This document shows positions 24,746-36,855 of a stretch of DNA of 64,000 nt, in pieces. The notes beneath the pieces are model-generated. The model saw nothing but the letters and a program-made list of their open reading frames with translations, was not told the origin of the DNA and searched no databases. The DNA lies in the NCBI RefSeq assembly GCF_027409185.1, contig NC_084462.1, forward strand, positions 85,546,179 through 85,610,178, written 5' to 3'. A program made the position numbers and the translations under genes. Source of the DNA: Cynocephalus volans (lineage: Eukaryota > Chordata > Mammalia > Dermoptera > Cynocephalidae). Position 1 is the first letter of the stretch; every line of letters starts with the position of its first letter.

Positions 24746-25135
24746 AGTCATGGAAGGAAATACCAGCAAATATTTCTGCACCTTCTCTGACTGAGAAGTA
24801 ATGATTTTTAAGTGTTCCAGGGCAGTGGAGCTTCCAGGAGCCTGCCAGTGGTGAGAGCAGTCAACAGAGACTTTGACAGGAATTTCTCCCAGATCTCCAT
24901 GAGTGATTTATGTTAATTTTTGATGCTAGGGCAAATGAGGGCCACCCATGCAGACTCAGTCTGTCTCACCAACTCATCTGCATTTAAAAAGCTTTCACAT
25001 GTTTCTAAAATGTTGGTGTCTTGGTCTCAGGTTGAACATAATCCAAGAGAAAGGGTGCACACACCACTAATGATAAAAACAGATTTTCCCTGCTGCCAAG
25101 ATGAGCTTGCTTAACCCTCTACATCATACAAGCCT
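24746..25135. other. unique sequence
   Basis: Nothing recognisable. Confidence 0.5.
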
Positions 25136-25550
25136 TGCTCCAAAGATACCTTACATTCACTCCATGCTGTTTTTGCCTCTGCTTATGTTGGCTACCCTGT
25201 CTGCAATGCTCTTGCTGTCTCTGCTTACTACTTCCCCTCCCTTTCTCTAGCTAAATCCCTCTCATTCTTTAAGACACACCACTCAGGCATCTTCCCCTCC
25301 AGGAAGCCATCACTCTTTCAGAGTTATGTGCAACTCCCATATGCCGCCACAATTTATTGTGTACTTCTCTATTACTAACTTCACTATATGGATTTTTATT
25401 TAGTTGCTTAGGTGTCTGCCTTGCCCAGTAACTATCAGCTTTTGTGCTATGGCTGTGTATCATCCACTGTTATGTCTTTTGCAGCCAGCAGAGGACCTGA
25501 CATGTAGTAGGATTTAATAATTTTGTTCAATAATTGAATGGATGAATAAG
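25136..25550 (+). repeat. L2 LINE 3' end
   Basis: It follows the L2 consensus order: 'aggcatcttcccctccaggaagcc', 'tttattgtgtacttctctatta', 'tgtatcatccactgttatgtc', 'cctgacatgtagtagg', with a 'ttgaatggatgaataa' terminus. Confidence 0.85.
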
Positions 25551-28075
25551 ACAAACTGGAGAACTCCCGTCAGGCCAAAAGATGTGGCCTCTTTCTTCTG
25601 TGGTGGCACTCTCAATGAGAGCAATTCTCTGAAGACAAGCTCTTGTCCTGTGTAGACAAGAAGTCTGGCCTAAAACCTCTTCAACAATCAGGAGGAAGAT
25701 GGAACTGCAGAGGAAGCTGCCAGGACACCTGCACCCTGGAGCTGTCCAGGGTACTGGGCTGACTAGGCTGTCTCCATTCTAACCCAAAAGGGCTCCCTAC
25801 GCAGGCCATGTCTGGTCTGCAGCCTCAGCCCAACTAGAGCCTTGGCCTCTGACAATCACCTCCACCCTTGCACCAGCTGTCGCTGCTCACTTAAGTCCTC
25901 CTGGCATCAGTCATTCCTCAGATCAGTTACTGCCCTGACTTAACTGGCTTGAGTTCACTGGCTCCATGCTGGCTCCCTGCCTCAAGTTTTCCCTAACCTG
26001 ACCACTAACACCTGCTGAATCCCCTGCTACTCCCTAATCCAAGAGCCAGGCCCCCTAGTAAGTGTCCCATCAGGCCCCTGGCTGTCTGTGTTGGACAGCA
26101 TGGCCACAGCTTCAGACTGAACAAGACAATACATGGAAGGGAGAAATTTCTATGTAGCTCAGAAATAGCAGCCTCCCTGCAAAGGGCATCCTCATGCTGC
26201 CTAAGGTAGAGTGCGACACAGGTAGCTTTTGTATGTGCCATCTGCTCTATTCCATCTCCTCAACAGTCACATGGGGGCAGAGAACGGACGGGAGCTCAGC
26301 ACTCCTGGACCATGAGGGCAAAGATAAAGGGAAATACAGTCATTGTAACCCAGGCAGGACCTCCTGCCTCTCAACAGCTGTGAGAGAGTCCAGGGTGTAT
26401 TGTGTGTATAGGAGAAGAATTAAATTGCATAGAGTATTACAGATAGAGATAATTAATTAGCAATGAAAAAAGGAAAAAATTAAAAGTTTGATTGAACAAT
26501 TTTATATCATCTCTTTCATGAACTGCCTACAACTTAAGCTAAATTATTCACAGCAAATGAATGATTTTGAACATTCTAATTTACATTTGTTTAAATGTTA
26601 CAGGCTTTGTATTATGATCATCTTAAACATCATTCACATGTTGCTCACTAGGCACAGTTTATTGCTGATGAAATGTAGTTTTTCATACACAGTTTTCAAA
26701 TAGTGGACCACGCTCCATCCTATTGAAGTTTTTCAAGTGCCTCCTTATCCACCATACCTTTGTTGGGGATTCCCACTGACACAGACTTCCCCAGACCTGA
26801 GTCCCCCCACCGTCCCCTTCATCATTACCTCATGCCAAGTGGCTTGGGTATGGAACAGTAAGGACAACACCTCTCCTCTCTCACCCACTGGATGAAGCTC
26901 AGCAAATGACAGATGAGTGAATCCCCAGGAGCTGAAACCCCTTTCAAAAGCAGATAGCAAGGCTACATGTATTTTTCAGTCTCACATTCACGCAGCCCTT
27001 ACCTCTAATCATAACAACCCCCCCAACCCACAGACAACCCTTTCCCCACGGACAACAAAGACAAGTCCTCACTCCCATTGTAAGCATTTTTTGAACCAGG
27101 GCATTAGGCTTTCTCAGAAGTCCTGCTGCCACCATAGGAGCTCTTAGTATGTGAATACCATTTCCTTTTTCTATCTCATGAGTATATATGTGTGTGTGTA
27201 TATATGTATATACAGACATATGTGTGTATGTATGTACATACAAGTCATCTGGGAGCAACCACTGGCTTGTAGGTAAGAGAAGATAAGAGAACCTTACATC
27301 CTCAGCCTAAGGTCTTAATGGCCAGGTAACTGTGTACTCAGGGACCAGCAAAATTTGTAGGTTTTGCCCACTTTCAGCTTAGCTTTGGGAGTGTAAAAAG
27401 CACTGAATTCAAAGGACACCCAGGACTCAGAGGAATTAAGGGGTGCCATCAGGAAGCTGATGACCTTGGCAGCTGTCAGAGCTGAAAATTGGCTGCCTTG
27501 TGCCTCTTGGCCAGGGCCTGCACATCTGTGAAAGAAACCGGTCACGCTCGAATCACTCCTCTTTTGTCTTCCTGGATTTTAATCTTTCCTCCAAGCCTAG
27601 GGGTATATCAGGACATCAGAGAAAGAAGGAAAATATGATCTGTATCCCCTTGCCCACACATCTCACTCCCATTTTCTACTATCAAACAAACCAGCCAAAG
27701 CTTAGAGCTGGAATAGGGGATTTTCCGTGTCTAGAGTCTGTCACCCTCAAAACATTGACTTACCCATAAAAAGTTGTTGCTGCTGATAGCCAAGAATATT
27801 TCTAATCTAAAATTTAGAACAGAGACAGCCCATTTTAAAGAGAATGCTTTGCTTCACTGAGCATCCTCTCTTGCCTACCACCCCTTTCTGCAACCCCAGG
27901 CCCCTTGTTCTCCCATGTAAACTACCCAGTGCTCCCTTCACCTGGATGACCTAAGCCTCTGCTGAGCATTTCCTCACTATGTCCACTCTCCCTTCAGTTC
28001 CTGAACCCTCTCCCAGTCACCTCTTAAGCAGCTTCAGAAAACTCATCTCTACCAAAAGCCTTCCCAGATAGATTA
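25551..28075. other. unique sequence, no gene seen
   Basis: No convincing exons. Short frames at 26005-26460 and 26745-27545 on both strands lack family resemblance. A TATG/TGTA simple repeat occupies about 27180-27243. The 26450-26700 part is very AT-rich. Confidence 0.5.
27180..27243. repeat. (TG/TATG)n simple repeat
   Basis: Alternating TATATGTG and TGTATGTA units, imperfect. Confidence 0.85.
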
Positions 28076-28079
28076 GAAA

Positions 28080-28235
28080 AGAGACTGGGTCCCACAAGCC
28101 TGGTAGGGGAGAAGGAGGCCAGGACTCATAGGCAGGTCCAGGAGTTGGCTCTGCCATTAACTATCTGTGTCCCATCCACAAGTCCCTCCAGTGCCACCAC
28201 CCACAAAATGAGAAGCTTGAACCCCAAAGTCCTTT
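28080..28235 (+). repeat. MIR SINE
   Basis: Sense MIR pattern: 'caggagttggctctgccattaactatctgtgtccc', then 'ccacaaaatgagaagcttgaa'. Confidence 0.7.
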
Positions 28236-31200
28236 CCAACCCTGAAGCCTCCTGCCCCATGGCCCCACTCTAAATACGCATTTCCCATGCACTATTCTCC
28301 AATTTTAGAAAATCTCTACCTCATGCTCCCAGATAACATGTATAACTTTTGCCTTGTTTTATTTCTGTGGACTTTTAAAATGCTATTGTTAATATATTTA
28401 AATAAATAAGAACATGACCAAAGCAGTTTCTTGCACTTACATCTATATGACATCCAGAAGAATTCCGATAATTTTAGTCAAATAGTCTGTGTTTATAATG
28501 CTGAGCTTGTGTATATACAGAAATACCTGGGTATTTTACCATGAATGGGCAAAACATTTACAACGTGACTCATTTGGAGGTTTTGCCATCAGGGAGACAC
28601 ACTGATTGAGCTTTGAACATCTGCCCACCCCAGTATCTGCTGCTGTTGAAATAATGTTGAATGGCAAATATTCTTGATGATGATAAATTATCTCTTTATC
28701 CCCAGAGAGGGTTCAGTTTTTAAAAACCATCAAGATCCTACTGAAATATAGAACTTAATGTCTCTGTATTTCAGAAGTAGAACTTATCTGTGTCTGTTTT
28801 CTTAATGTTTCTTAATCATCTTTGTCTTCCAGACCCTGAAACTGAAATTTTTCAAGTTTTATACTGTGATGTTAACACATCTGTAAAATTGCCATTTTTT
28901 CTGCATAAATGAAAAGCTTATCTTTGCTGGTGAAAACTAAACAAGATAATAATTAGCTGAGTTAAGGCAGGAATGCAAACTGAGTATCAAGTACAAAATG
29001 TTCAAAGGAGATAACTCTTTCTATAGCTAAAGTTATATTTCCAGTTTTTCTTTATATTATCCTTTCTTGTTGACAGATATTGTATGCAAATAATATTAAA
29101 CAAAGCTATGTCCTAAATTAGCTATCATGTTTGCTTTCAGAATTCAGAATACATGATTCAGTTTTAAAACATACTGTTGGCTTTTTCCACTATCCTGGCT
29201 TCTGTCCCTGTAGGATAGGAAAAACCAAGGCAAGCATTCTACAATTGCCAGGGGGTAGGAAGCGGAATGTGCTTCTGACCATTGAAAAACTCTCATTGTT
29301 CACATACTAGCCACACTACTGAGAGAGTGACCTCTTTCTAACACTGACAAGTGAACACGAACAGCCCTGCTGACTTTGATTGGCGGTTCACTGGGTCTCT
29401 GACCTTGAATGACATTGCTGGCAGATTTTGACTGGCAGGTTGCAGCCCTGCAGACCACCTCCAGTTCACATGCCCACTTTCCAGAAATAGCCCTTATCTT
29501 TTCAAAAACACTCTTATGTTCCCAAAACATGAACTAAACTTGTACCAAAATGTGACTGCAGGCGTCGAACACAGCCTGGAAAAAAAGCATGATTTTTAAT
29601 TTACAACCCTCAGGTCTCACTATAATTGACACATCCAGTGATGCAGCTGGTCAGCCTTTGGCTGCATCTCCATGAGGTCAAACATCAAAATTAAATGAGA
29701 GAAATTCAGGCAGTCATCCAGATATGTGGTCTACAGGGCACCACACATTCAGATACTTGGAGCTTCTGGATGGTCCTTGACATGCAGACAAAACATCTGA
29801 CTGATCAATCAACTGCTTCATTTTTCTCTGGATGCTTAGGCATTCTGAAGGGAAGCCTCAGTCCCCACCAGGGGCCTCGATCCTGTGTATGCCTGGGTGA
29901 GATAGGGGCTGATCATGCCTTTCCACTCATTCTGATGAATAAAAGTATGCTGACTTTACCCCAGCATGCTGCATAGCATCCAAATTTATCCCTAAATAAA
30001 TAAGAATATATTTTTGAATACAATGCCATATGTGTTTATGAAACCACTGCCTTGCTTGTAAAATAAAATCGAAATGCTCCAAAGCTAGCAAAAACATATG
30101 AACCTTCCATACTCCTGGTATGGAAGCATGGCATATTGTACATCTGTGCTCAACCTTGGTTCCTCCAGAAACCCCACTAAAATGAAAGCAAAAGAATGTA
30201 AACATTACAAACTTTCAAGTGTGAAGAAAATGGGAAGGAGACAACAGCAAGCGGGAGATAGCAATACATTTTTGGAAGTCGGAAAGTAGTTGTAGGAATT
30301 AACAGAGGTTAAAATTTTGACAACTAAACATCTGCAGAGAAGAATAAAAATTAAGCCAGTTCCCCAAACAGCATCCTGGAAAGGCTTGGGAATTAGATAT
30401 TCCTTGTGCCATGGAAGAAAGGGGAGGTGGGACTGAAGACAGGACAAGTAGATGAATGTCAGTATAAGAGATATTCAATTCCCCAGCTCCCTCCCAAGCA
30501 GCCAAGCAACCAGCCCTCTCTAACTCCACCAAGAGGTTTATTCTCTGGGAAGATGAACCAAAGAAAATCCAAACTTGTGACACAGAGGTGGGGCAAGAGC
30601 ACAATAGTGAAAGCAGTGGAGAATAAGAAAAAGTCTATACCCTGAACAGTAAACCCGCAGCCTTGCCATTCAGCTCAGACCCTGCTGGCAGCCAGCAATA
30701 GACCTCTCTGTGGCAGGTCGGTCTCCCTGGGACACAAGCACTGAAGTGGAGATTGGGTGCAGAAAGTGTATTAAAAGTGCTCTCAAGATCAGCATCTGCA
30801 GAGGAGGAAAGGAAGCATGCCTAGACAGAGGAGAAGGTGATGCAGTGACAACAGAAGACTCAGTCAATTCATGGGGACTGTTGGAGATGGATTCAGAGTT
30901 GCCCATGCTGAAGCAAGCGGCCAGACCTTTGTACGCTCACATCACCCAGTCGCTGGGTATGGGCTGCTTTCTTCAGCTAGAGGCAATTTAAGAGGAAGGA
31001 CTCAGCTAAGAGTTGTTAGTCGCAAACATTCCCAGCAAAAGAAGTGATTGGTTTAGTCCTCAAGGAGAGAGGAGAAGATCTGGAGGAGCAATCTGGGGAT
31101 GAGCAGGATTCCACTGCTGTCTTTGTTAGACTCACACTTGTCAACAGTCAGAAAAAATATACACTTGAGCAGGGAAGACAGGCTATTTATTTTATTAATC

Positions 31201-31679
31201 AATTAAATGAGCTGCATGCTCACCAAAGTTGTGGGACCAAGGTTTAGTTCTATGAGTGGGGGAATCAAAGTGTGGAGGTCCTGGGATGTTTTCCCAGGTC
31301 AAAGACATGCGAACTGGATGTGGAAGGCTGCACTGAAATATATCAACTGGGATAGGCAGGGAAGACTACACCAGATAGAAGGGGAAATATGCTGATGAAT
31401 GGACGTATGTGCAAAAAACTAAGTCCAGTGTGGGTAAGAAGTGAATCAGAAAGAGGTGAGGAGATAAGTCTCTGAGGAAGCCCTGAATGGAATGAACTCT
31501 GCTCAATGGGGAGCTACTGAAGGTTTTTCATCAGGGAAAGAAACTCACAAATGTCACGTTCCCAGATTTTACTGTCAGTGATTATAGAAAAGATTGGAAG
31601 TGGTAGTGGCTCCAGGTAGAAACATGAGTAGCAAGAAATTTTACAAAATCTGGAGGGCCATATAAAAGATTTCTAAGAA
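28236..31679. other. unique sequence, no gene seen
   Basis: About 3.4 kb with no supported gene or confidently classified repeat. 28600-29130 is AT-rich and repeat-poor. Frames at 29300-30991 occur on both strands in similar numbers and show no family resemblance, so I treat them as chance. Confidence 0.5.
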
Positions 31680-31910
31680 TGTTTGCTGTGTACTCAGAGA
31701 AGCCTGAATTTTAATTCCAACTGTGCTACCTACCAGCTAGGAAACCTTGCACAGAACACTTAACCTTTTTGAAGTTTTTCATCTGCAAAATACGAAACAA
31801 TAATATTGGCTTTAGAGGGTCTGGGTTAAATAAATGACATAATATATGTAAAGTGCTTAACAGAGCACCTAGCCCAGAGGAAGTGTTTATTAAGTGAAAT
31901 CTGGTGGATA
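31680..31910 (+). repeat. MIR SINE
   Basis: Well-kept sense MIR: 'ttccaactgtgctacctaccagctagg', 'gaagtttttcatctgcaaaatacg', 'taaagtgcttaacagagcacctagcccag' and 'gtgtttattaagtg'. Confidence 0.85.
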
Positions 31911-32844
31911 GCAGGAACAGTAGCCAGATGCTGTGGGCTGGGATTACTGTGCAGGCAGGTGGAATGGGAAGGAGCGGAGGATGGGAGCTCTGTGAGAGAA
32001 ACTTTTAAAGAAGATCCAAAATGCATTGGTTTTTGTTCAGGAAAAGGAAAGAGAATAGGTGGATTCAGTGACACCTTCACAGTTTTGACCTGGAACAATG
32101 GCAATACCATTGCCAGAATTACGGACATTTAAGGTCGAAAATTTGATACACTTGGTGACATTTGTTTTTCATAGGATCTGGAGATTTGGTCAAACATTAT
32201 TCTGGGTGTATCTGTGAGAGTGTTTTTGGATGTGATTAACATTGAATCAGAAGACTGAATAAAGCAAATTGCCCTTCCCAATGTGGGGGGCCTCATCCGA
32301 TCAGCTGAAGACCTGAATAGAACAAAAGGCTAACCCTCTTGCAAGTAAGAGGGAACTCCTGCTTGACTGCCTTGAGTAGGACATCTCAACATCCTGCCTG
32401 TGAACTGGAACTGAACTGGAGCCTGCCAGCCTTCAGAATGGAACTATGCCATTGACTACCAAAGTTCCAAGGGAGGAGAAAACTTCAAGAAGCAGCAGGT
32501 AAGTGATGTGCCAAGTGTTCATATAGATAAATGAAAATGAGAGTCAATAAAAAAATGTAGGTTTGGCTAACATTGATATAAAGGTTTTAACAGGTCAAGG
32601 AAACTGGATTGCTTCATAGGAGGTTTTATAAATTCGGTCATTTTGATCCAGCAAATCTCATCAAATATTTTTAGATAATATCTTGGATGAAGGTTAAAAG
32701 CCAAAAATTGCATTAAAAATAATCCTTGAAAACACAAGAAGGGAAAACAAATACATGAAGAATAACATCACTGGTGTCAACGCATACACGGCACATCTCT
32801 CACAACCAGAGATTTAGTCCTAGCAGGGACAGTCTTGGTTGGTT
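31911..32844. other. unique sequence, no gene seen
   Basis: The minus-strand frame at 31826-32128 overlaps the MIR and is not a gene. The remainder shows nothing recognisable. Confidence 0.5.
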
Positions 32845-33300
32845 TTCTAGTTTCTTGTGGCTGTTTTAACAAATAACCACAAATATAATGCAATGGAGTT
32901 TATTTTCTCACAGTTCCAGAGGCCAGAAGCACTGGACAAAACCAAAGTGTCAGCAGGGCCATGCGCCTCCAGAGCTCACAGGGAGAATCTGTTTTCCTGC
33001 TTTTCCAGCTCCTAGAGCTGCATCCCTTGGCTCATGGCCCCTTCCACAACTTCAAAGCAAGGGGTCCAGCATCTTTTTTTTCTGAGTCTTCCTCCCTCTG
33101 TTTCCTTTACATGGTTTTCTTCTTTTGTGTGTTTATGTCAAATCTCCCTCTTGTAACAAGTGATTACATTTAGGGCCCTCCTGGATAATCTTCCCATCTC
33201 AAGATCCTTTAATTAATCCCATCTGTAAAGGTGATTCAGGTTTCAGGGATAAAGACTGGTATATCTTTGGGGGCATGGTTATGCAGCCAAGGACTACATC
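32845..33300 (+). repeat. MaLR LTR (MLT1-type)
   Basis: Diagnostic order: 'cttgtggctgttttaacaaataaccac', 'ttattttctcacagttccagaggccagaag', 'aaagtgtcagcagggccatg', 'ttttccagctcctagagc', 'cttggctcatggccccttcc', 'tgattacatttagggccc', 'ctttgggggcatggtt'. This is the solo-LTR layout of ERVL-MaLR elements. No internal retroviral coding sequence is attached. Confidence 0.75.
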
Positions 33301-34437
33301 AAAATATACACTCTCACAACCCAGCTGACTCATCGCCCAGCCTAGGTCCTAAACTCAAACTCAAGGATGTAAAAGAGAAACACCCTAAAATCCAAGCCTA
33401 AACATAATCAGAAAAAAATACAGGCATTTTGAAGAGAGAACAGTAGATAAGATCTGTTCAAGAAAGATAACCCCGAGTTGTAGAAGGCCTGTCACTTAGC
33501 AAGAGCTGTGAGCCAATCAGATGCTCTGTCAGAAGGCAAAGCAGGGGAAAGTCCTGCCTAATTGGATTGGCTGCCTTAATGGGCCAGAAGTCAACAAGTC
33601 AGAATGAAAAATATACTCAATTCAGCCACCTGGAATTGGTTGTAAAAAGGATGCAATAAAATAGGTCAATTTTCTGGGACTAGTAATAGGGTCCATATCC
33701 AAATGGACTGAATGCTCCTGTCTTTAAGTGACTATTTGTCACTTAGTGACTATAGCCTTAAACTATTCAGGTGAATCTGTCATGTCCTCAATGGGTTAAA
33801 ACCGGTGAATGAATTTACTCATTCTGAGTGTCCTTCCTAACTACTGCCAGTGGACTAAATTTTTTATGAATTTGACCAATTGTGCCAGTTCTCTCCCTGC
33901 TCAGTGAGGAGAGAACTCATCCTCTTAACTAAGTTAATAAACAAATTAACATAGTAAACTAAAGCCCATCCTATTTACTATATTAATGCTGTTTTGATGC
34001 ATGTTTTCACTAAGGTGCATCTGAATTTTCCCTCCTCTCAGAATAACACTACACTTCATGCAGCCACCACACTGCTTGTGATTATGTTTTTATCTGCCTC
34101 CAACAGGGTAATTGTTTTGTAGTGGATCCCAGACATAAAAGTGGACTTCCACTTTTTATCATTCATAGCGCATTAAAATGATCATGGGAGAGGTAGAAAA
34201 GATTTTTTTTGAGAATTGCTTCATTTGGGGGTTCTTTCTGTTGGTCCTCACCTGCCATTCCTAGTTTACTCTTTCAGAAAATATTTACTGAGCACCTGCC
34301 ATGTAATACATAAGTTCCTGCTCTTAAGATTTTCACAGTAAAATGAAACAGAGGCAGTAAAAGATACTCATATTGCCTAGATTCTGGGCTTTATCACATC
34401 CTAGAGCTATACCAAGCCTACTGGCCATGTGTGCTGT
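33301..34437. other. unique sequence, no gene seen
   Basis: A weak L2/L3-type phrase ('aatatttactgagcacctgcc') lies near 34280. Nothing else is recognisable. Confidence 0.5.
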
Positions 34438-34612
34438 AATGGGTTGAATAGTGTCCCCCCAAAATTCATATTCAACGAGAACTTCAGAATGTGACCTTAT
34501 TGGGAAATAGGGTCTTTGCAGATGTAATTTGTTAAGGATTTCAAGATGAAGTCATCCTAGATTTAGGATGGTCCCCAAATCCAATGACTTTTGAGATTAT
34601 TATTTCTCTTGC
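34438..34612 (+). repeat. MaLR LTR fragment (MLT1-type)
   Basis: 'gtaatgggttgaatagtgtccccccaaaattcatat', 'cagaatgtgaccttattgggaaatagggtctttgcagatgtaat' and 'aagatgaagtcatcctag' form the 5' part of an MLT1-type LTR; the 3' part is missing. Confidence 0.8.
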
Positions 34613-35650
34613 TAATATAAAGAAAGAGCATATCCCTTTATCCGGGCCTTGTAGTAAAAATATTTTGAAGATTTTTTTTTTAGTTTTCCATTAGGTTTCT
34701 GCAAGTTGACAGTTTGTTCCTGTTTTAGTGGTGTTGACCTTATTCCTACAAGACTTTGCTTTGTGTGTTTCATTTTCTTGCCTAGCTGATGTGTTAGCAG
34801 CATTCTCACATGGGTGTCTGCTTTTAAGACCAGCAGTCCTCTTACTTTTCTTTGACCAACAGGTCTATTTAGGTCTATTAAAGCTGAAGATTGTATTTAC
34901 AGAAAGCTGCCGTTTGGATTGAATTGACCAAAGAGCTGATATGGTATTTCCATATACTCACAACTGATTGTGTATTTAAGCGAAGGGACCGAGCTGAACA
35001 ACGGCTTTGACATCAGTTTAATCAATGCCTTCAGTTCTACATAAAACACACCCTTGACCAACTATCCAGATTCAGATATTAAAGGTTAAAAAAATGCTAT
35101 TGACCCATTAAAGGCTGTTACATCTACGAACTTAGGGTGGTTTGCTAATTTGTCCTCTATCAGTCAAATCACAGTCACACTTGTATGTGTAACTGAGAAG
35201 CAGATACAGAAGGCAACACTGGGGAACAAACAGGGGCTGAGAAAAGAAGCGCCTTAGCTGCACCTGAAGACAGAGGTGAGATATGGTCTTCAGTATTACT
35301 AGATCTGAAATCCTACCAGCCAGAGAAAGGCAAGAGTAACTCTATTCTGCAAAACTGCAAAAGCACAAAAAAAAAATAGCAAATAAAAAAGCTGACCCAG
35401 ATGTGGGAATGCCACCAACATGTCATTGAGGGCAGACAATTAAAGAGAATGAGCAAAGGGCTGTAGGAGTAAGGTCAAGCTTATCTAAATAGGAAAGTGC
35501 TGAAAAGGTATAGTAAGAGTAGGTACCATTCAGACAGGAAATCAACAACATGCACAACTGAGGAAGGAGGAGTCAAGACAAACTAATCCCAACTTGGTGT
35601 AAAATTCTCTGAAGTCTAAGAAGGCGGATAGAGTCAGGAAAGTGGATAGA
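34613..35650. other. unique sequence, no gene seen
   Basis: The short opposite-strand frames near 34612-34922 show no family resemblance. Confidence 0.5.
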
Positions 35651-35654
35651 AACG

Positions 35655-35840
35655 TTAGCATTTACGGAGCACACATTAAACATCAGCCACTGTGCTACAA
35701 ACTTTAGATCTATCATTAGTACACTGGTTCATTGTACAGTTGAGGCTCAGAGAGGTTAAATTACCAGCCCGTATAAATGCACCTAATAAGCAAATTCAAA
35801 CCCAAGTCTCTCCATTCCAGAGACCATGCTCTTTCCACTT
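35655..35840 (-). repeat. MIR SINE
   Basis: Complement of MIR: 'agccactgtgctacaaactttagatctatcatt', 'gttgaggctcagagaggttaaattacc' and 'attcaaacccaagtctctccattccagagaccatgctcttt'. Confidence 0.82.
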
Positions 35841-35965
35841 CAACACTTCTCAAAGTGTGGACTGAAACCACCAAGCATCCAAGTCACCTGAGATGCTTGT
35901 AAAAATGCAGGTATGGCACTCCTGAGTCAGGTTCTCCTTAAGCGATTCTATGTATACAACAGTTC
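35841..35965 (-). repeat. MER20-like hAT-Charlie fragment
   Basis: Reads as the complement of MER20: 'acttctcaaagtgtggactgaaaccaccaagcatccaagtcacctgagatgcttgtaaaaatgcagg'. It abuts the MIR directly. Confidence 0.72.
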
Positions 35966-36585
35966 TTGAAGTACTATACACACAGTGCTTCCTCTCTGAG
36001 GAAGGCCTGTCCTCTGGGAAAAGGATATAGGTCTCTGACTCCCAGGATGGCCCTGATCCCAGGAGAAACTCAGTGTATTCAGAGTTAGAACTTAGAAGCA
36101 AGGACCAAATCCAGCCACCAGAACTGAAGGGACCATAATGTCGGAATGAGTTGGTAGAGCCACCACATTTCCCAGAGTTGGAACAAGGAGGTTAGTGTCT
36201 TCATGAAGGTCTTAAGTCCCTTTGCCTTGGGTTGTATGATGGTCCTAGATTCTGGTTAGGGCTTTGCCTACAAGTGAGATGAAGCATCCCAGCTACACAA
36301 AGGCAGGGATCAAGAATCCAGACTGATCCTTTACAGAGCACAAATGAGTCCAATAGCCTCATCCATCAGCAGACTCAGGTTTTACCCTACAGCCTCCACA
36401 TCTGGTAAAAGAAGGAACCAACCAAATGTCGAAGGCAAGTGGCCAGAATAGTGGTAACAATCAGTAAGTGGGCTGTGGCACAAGACCCCAAATCTCTGAT
36501 ATTGAGGGTCAGTTCATCTTTTCCTCTGTGTGAACTTCTCTGTGTTTCTTAACCACCCCTCCTCCAATTATCAGCTTCTTTTCTA
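35966..36585. other. unique sequence
   Basis: No gene or classified repeat is seen. Confidence 0.5.
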
Positions 36586-36587
36586 GA

Positions 36588-36855
36588 GTTATAACAATAG
36601 CTGACATTTACTGAGATATACCGGTACACCAGGCCCTGTTCTGGGACTTTCACATGTATTTATCTGTGTAATCACACAACCACTGATGAAATAGGCACAA
36701 TTTCTATCCCCATTTTACAGATGAGAAAACTAAAGCACCAAAAGATTGGACAACTCGCCCAAGGTCACACAGCTGGTAAAGGCTAAAGCTGGATGCTAAT
36801 CTAGAAAGTATGTCTCTGAGGCCATATCCTCAGTCGTGACACTGTACTTCCTCTA
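36588..36855 (-). repeat. MIR SINE
   Basis: Near-complete complement of MIR: 'taacaatagctgacatttactgag', 'aggccctgttctgggact', 'ccccattttacagatgagaaaactaaagcacc', 'cgcccaaggtcacacagctggtaa', then 'tatcctcagtcgtgacactgtacttcct'. Confidence 0.9.

Noticed and set aside
24500..24781. 93-codon frame rich in Ser-Ile-Tyr-Leu repeats
   Set aside because: Direct translation of the GATA tetranucleotide array.
32845..34612. a single endogenous retrovirus spanning two MLT1-like LTR pieces
   Set aside because: The two LTR fragments are of different subtypes and the sequence between them has no gag/pol resemblance, so they are independent relics.
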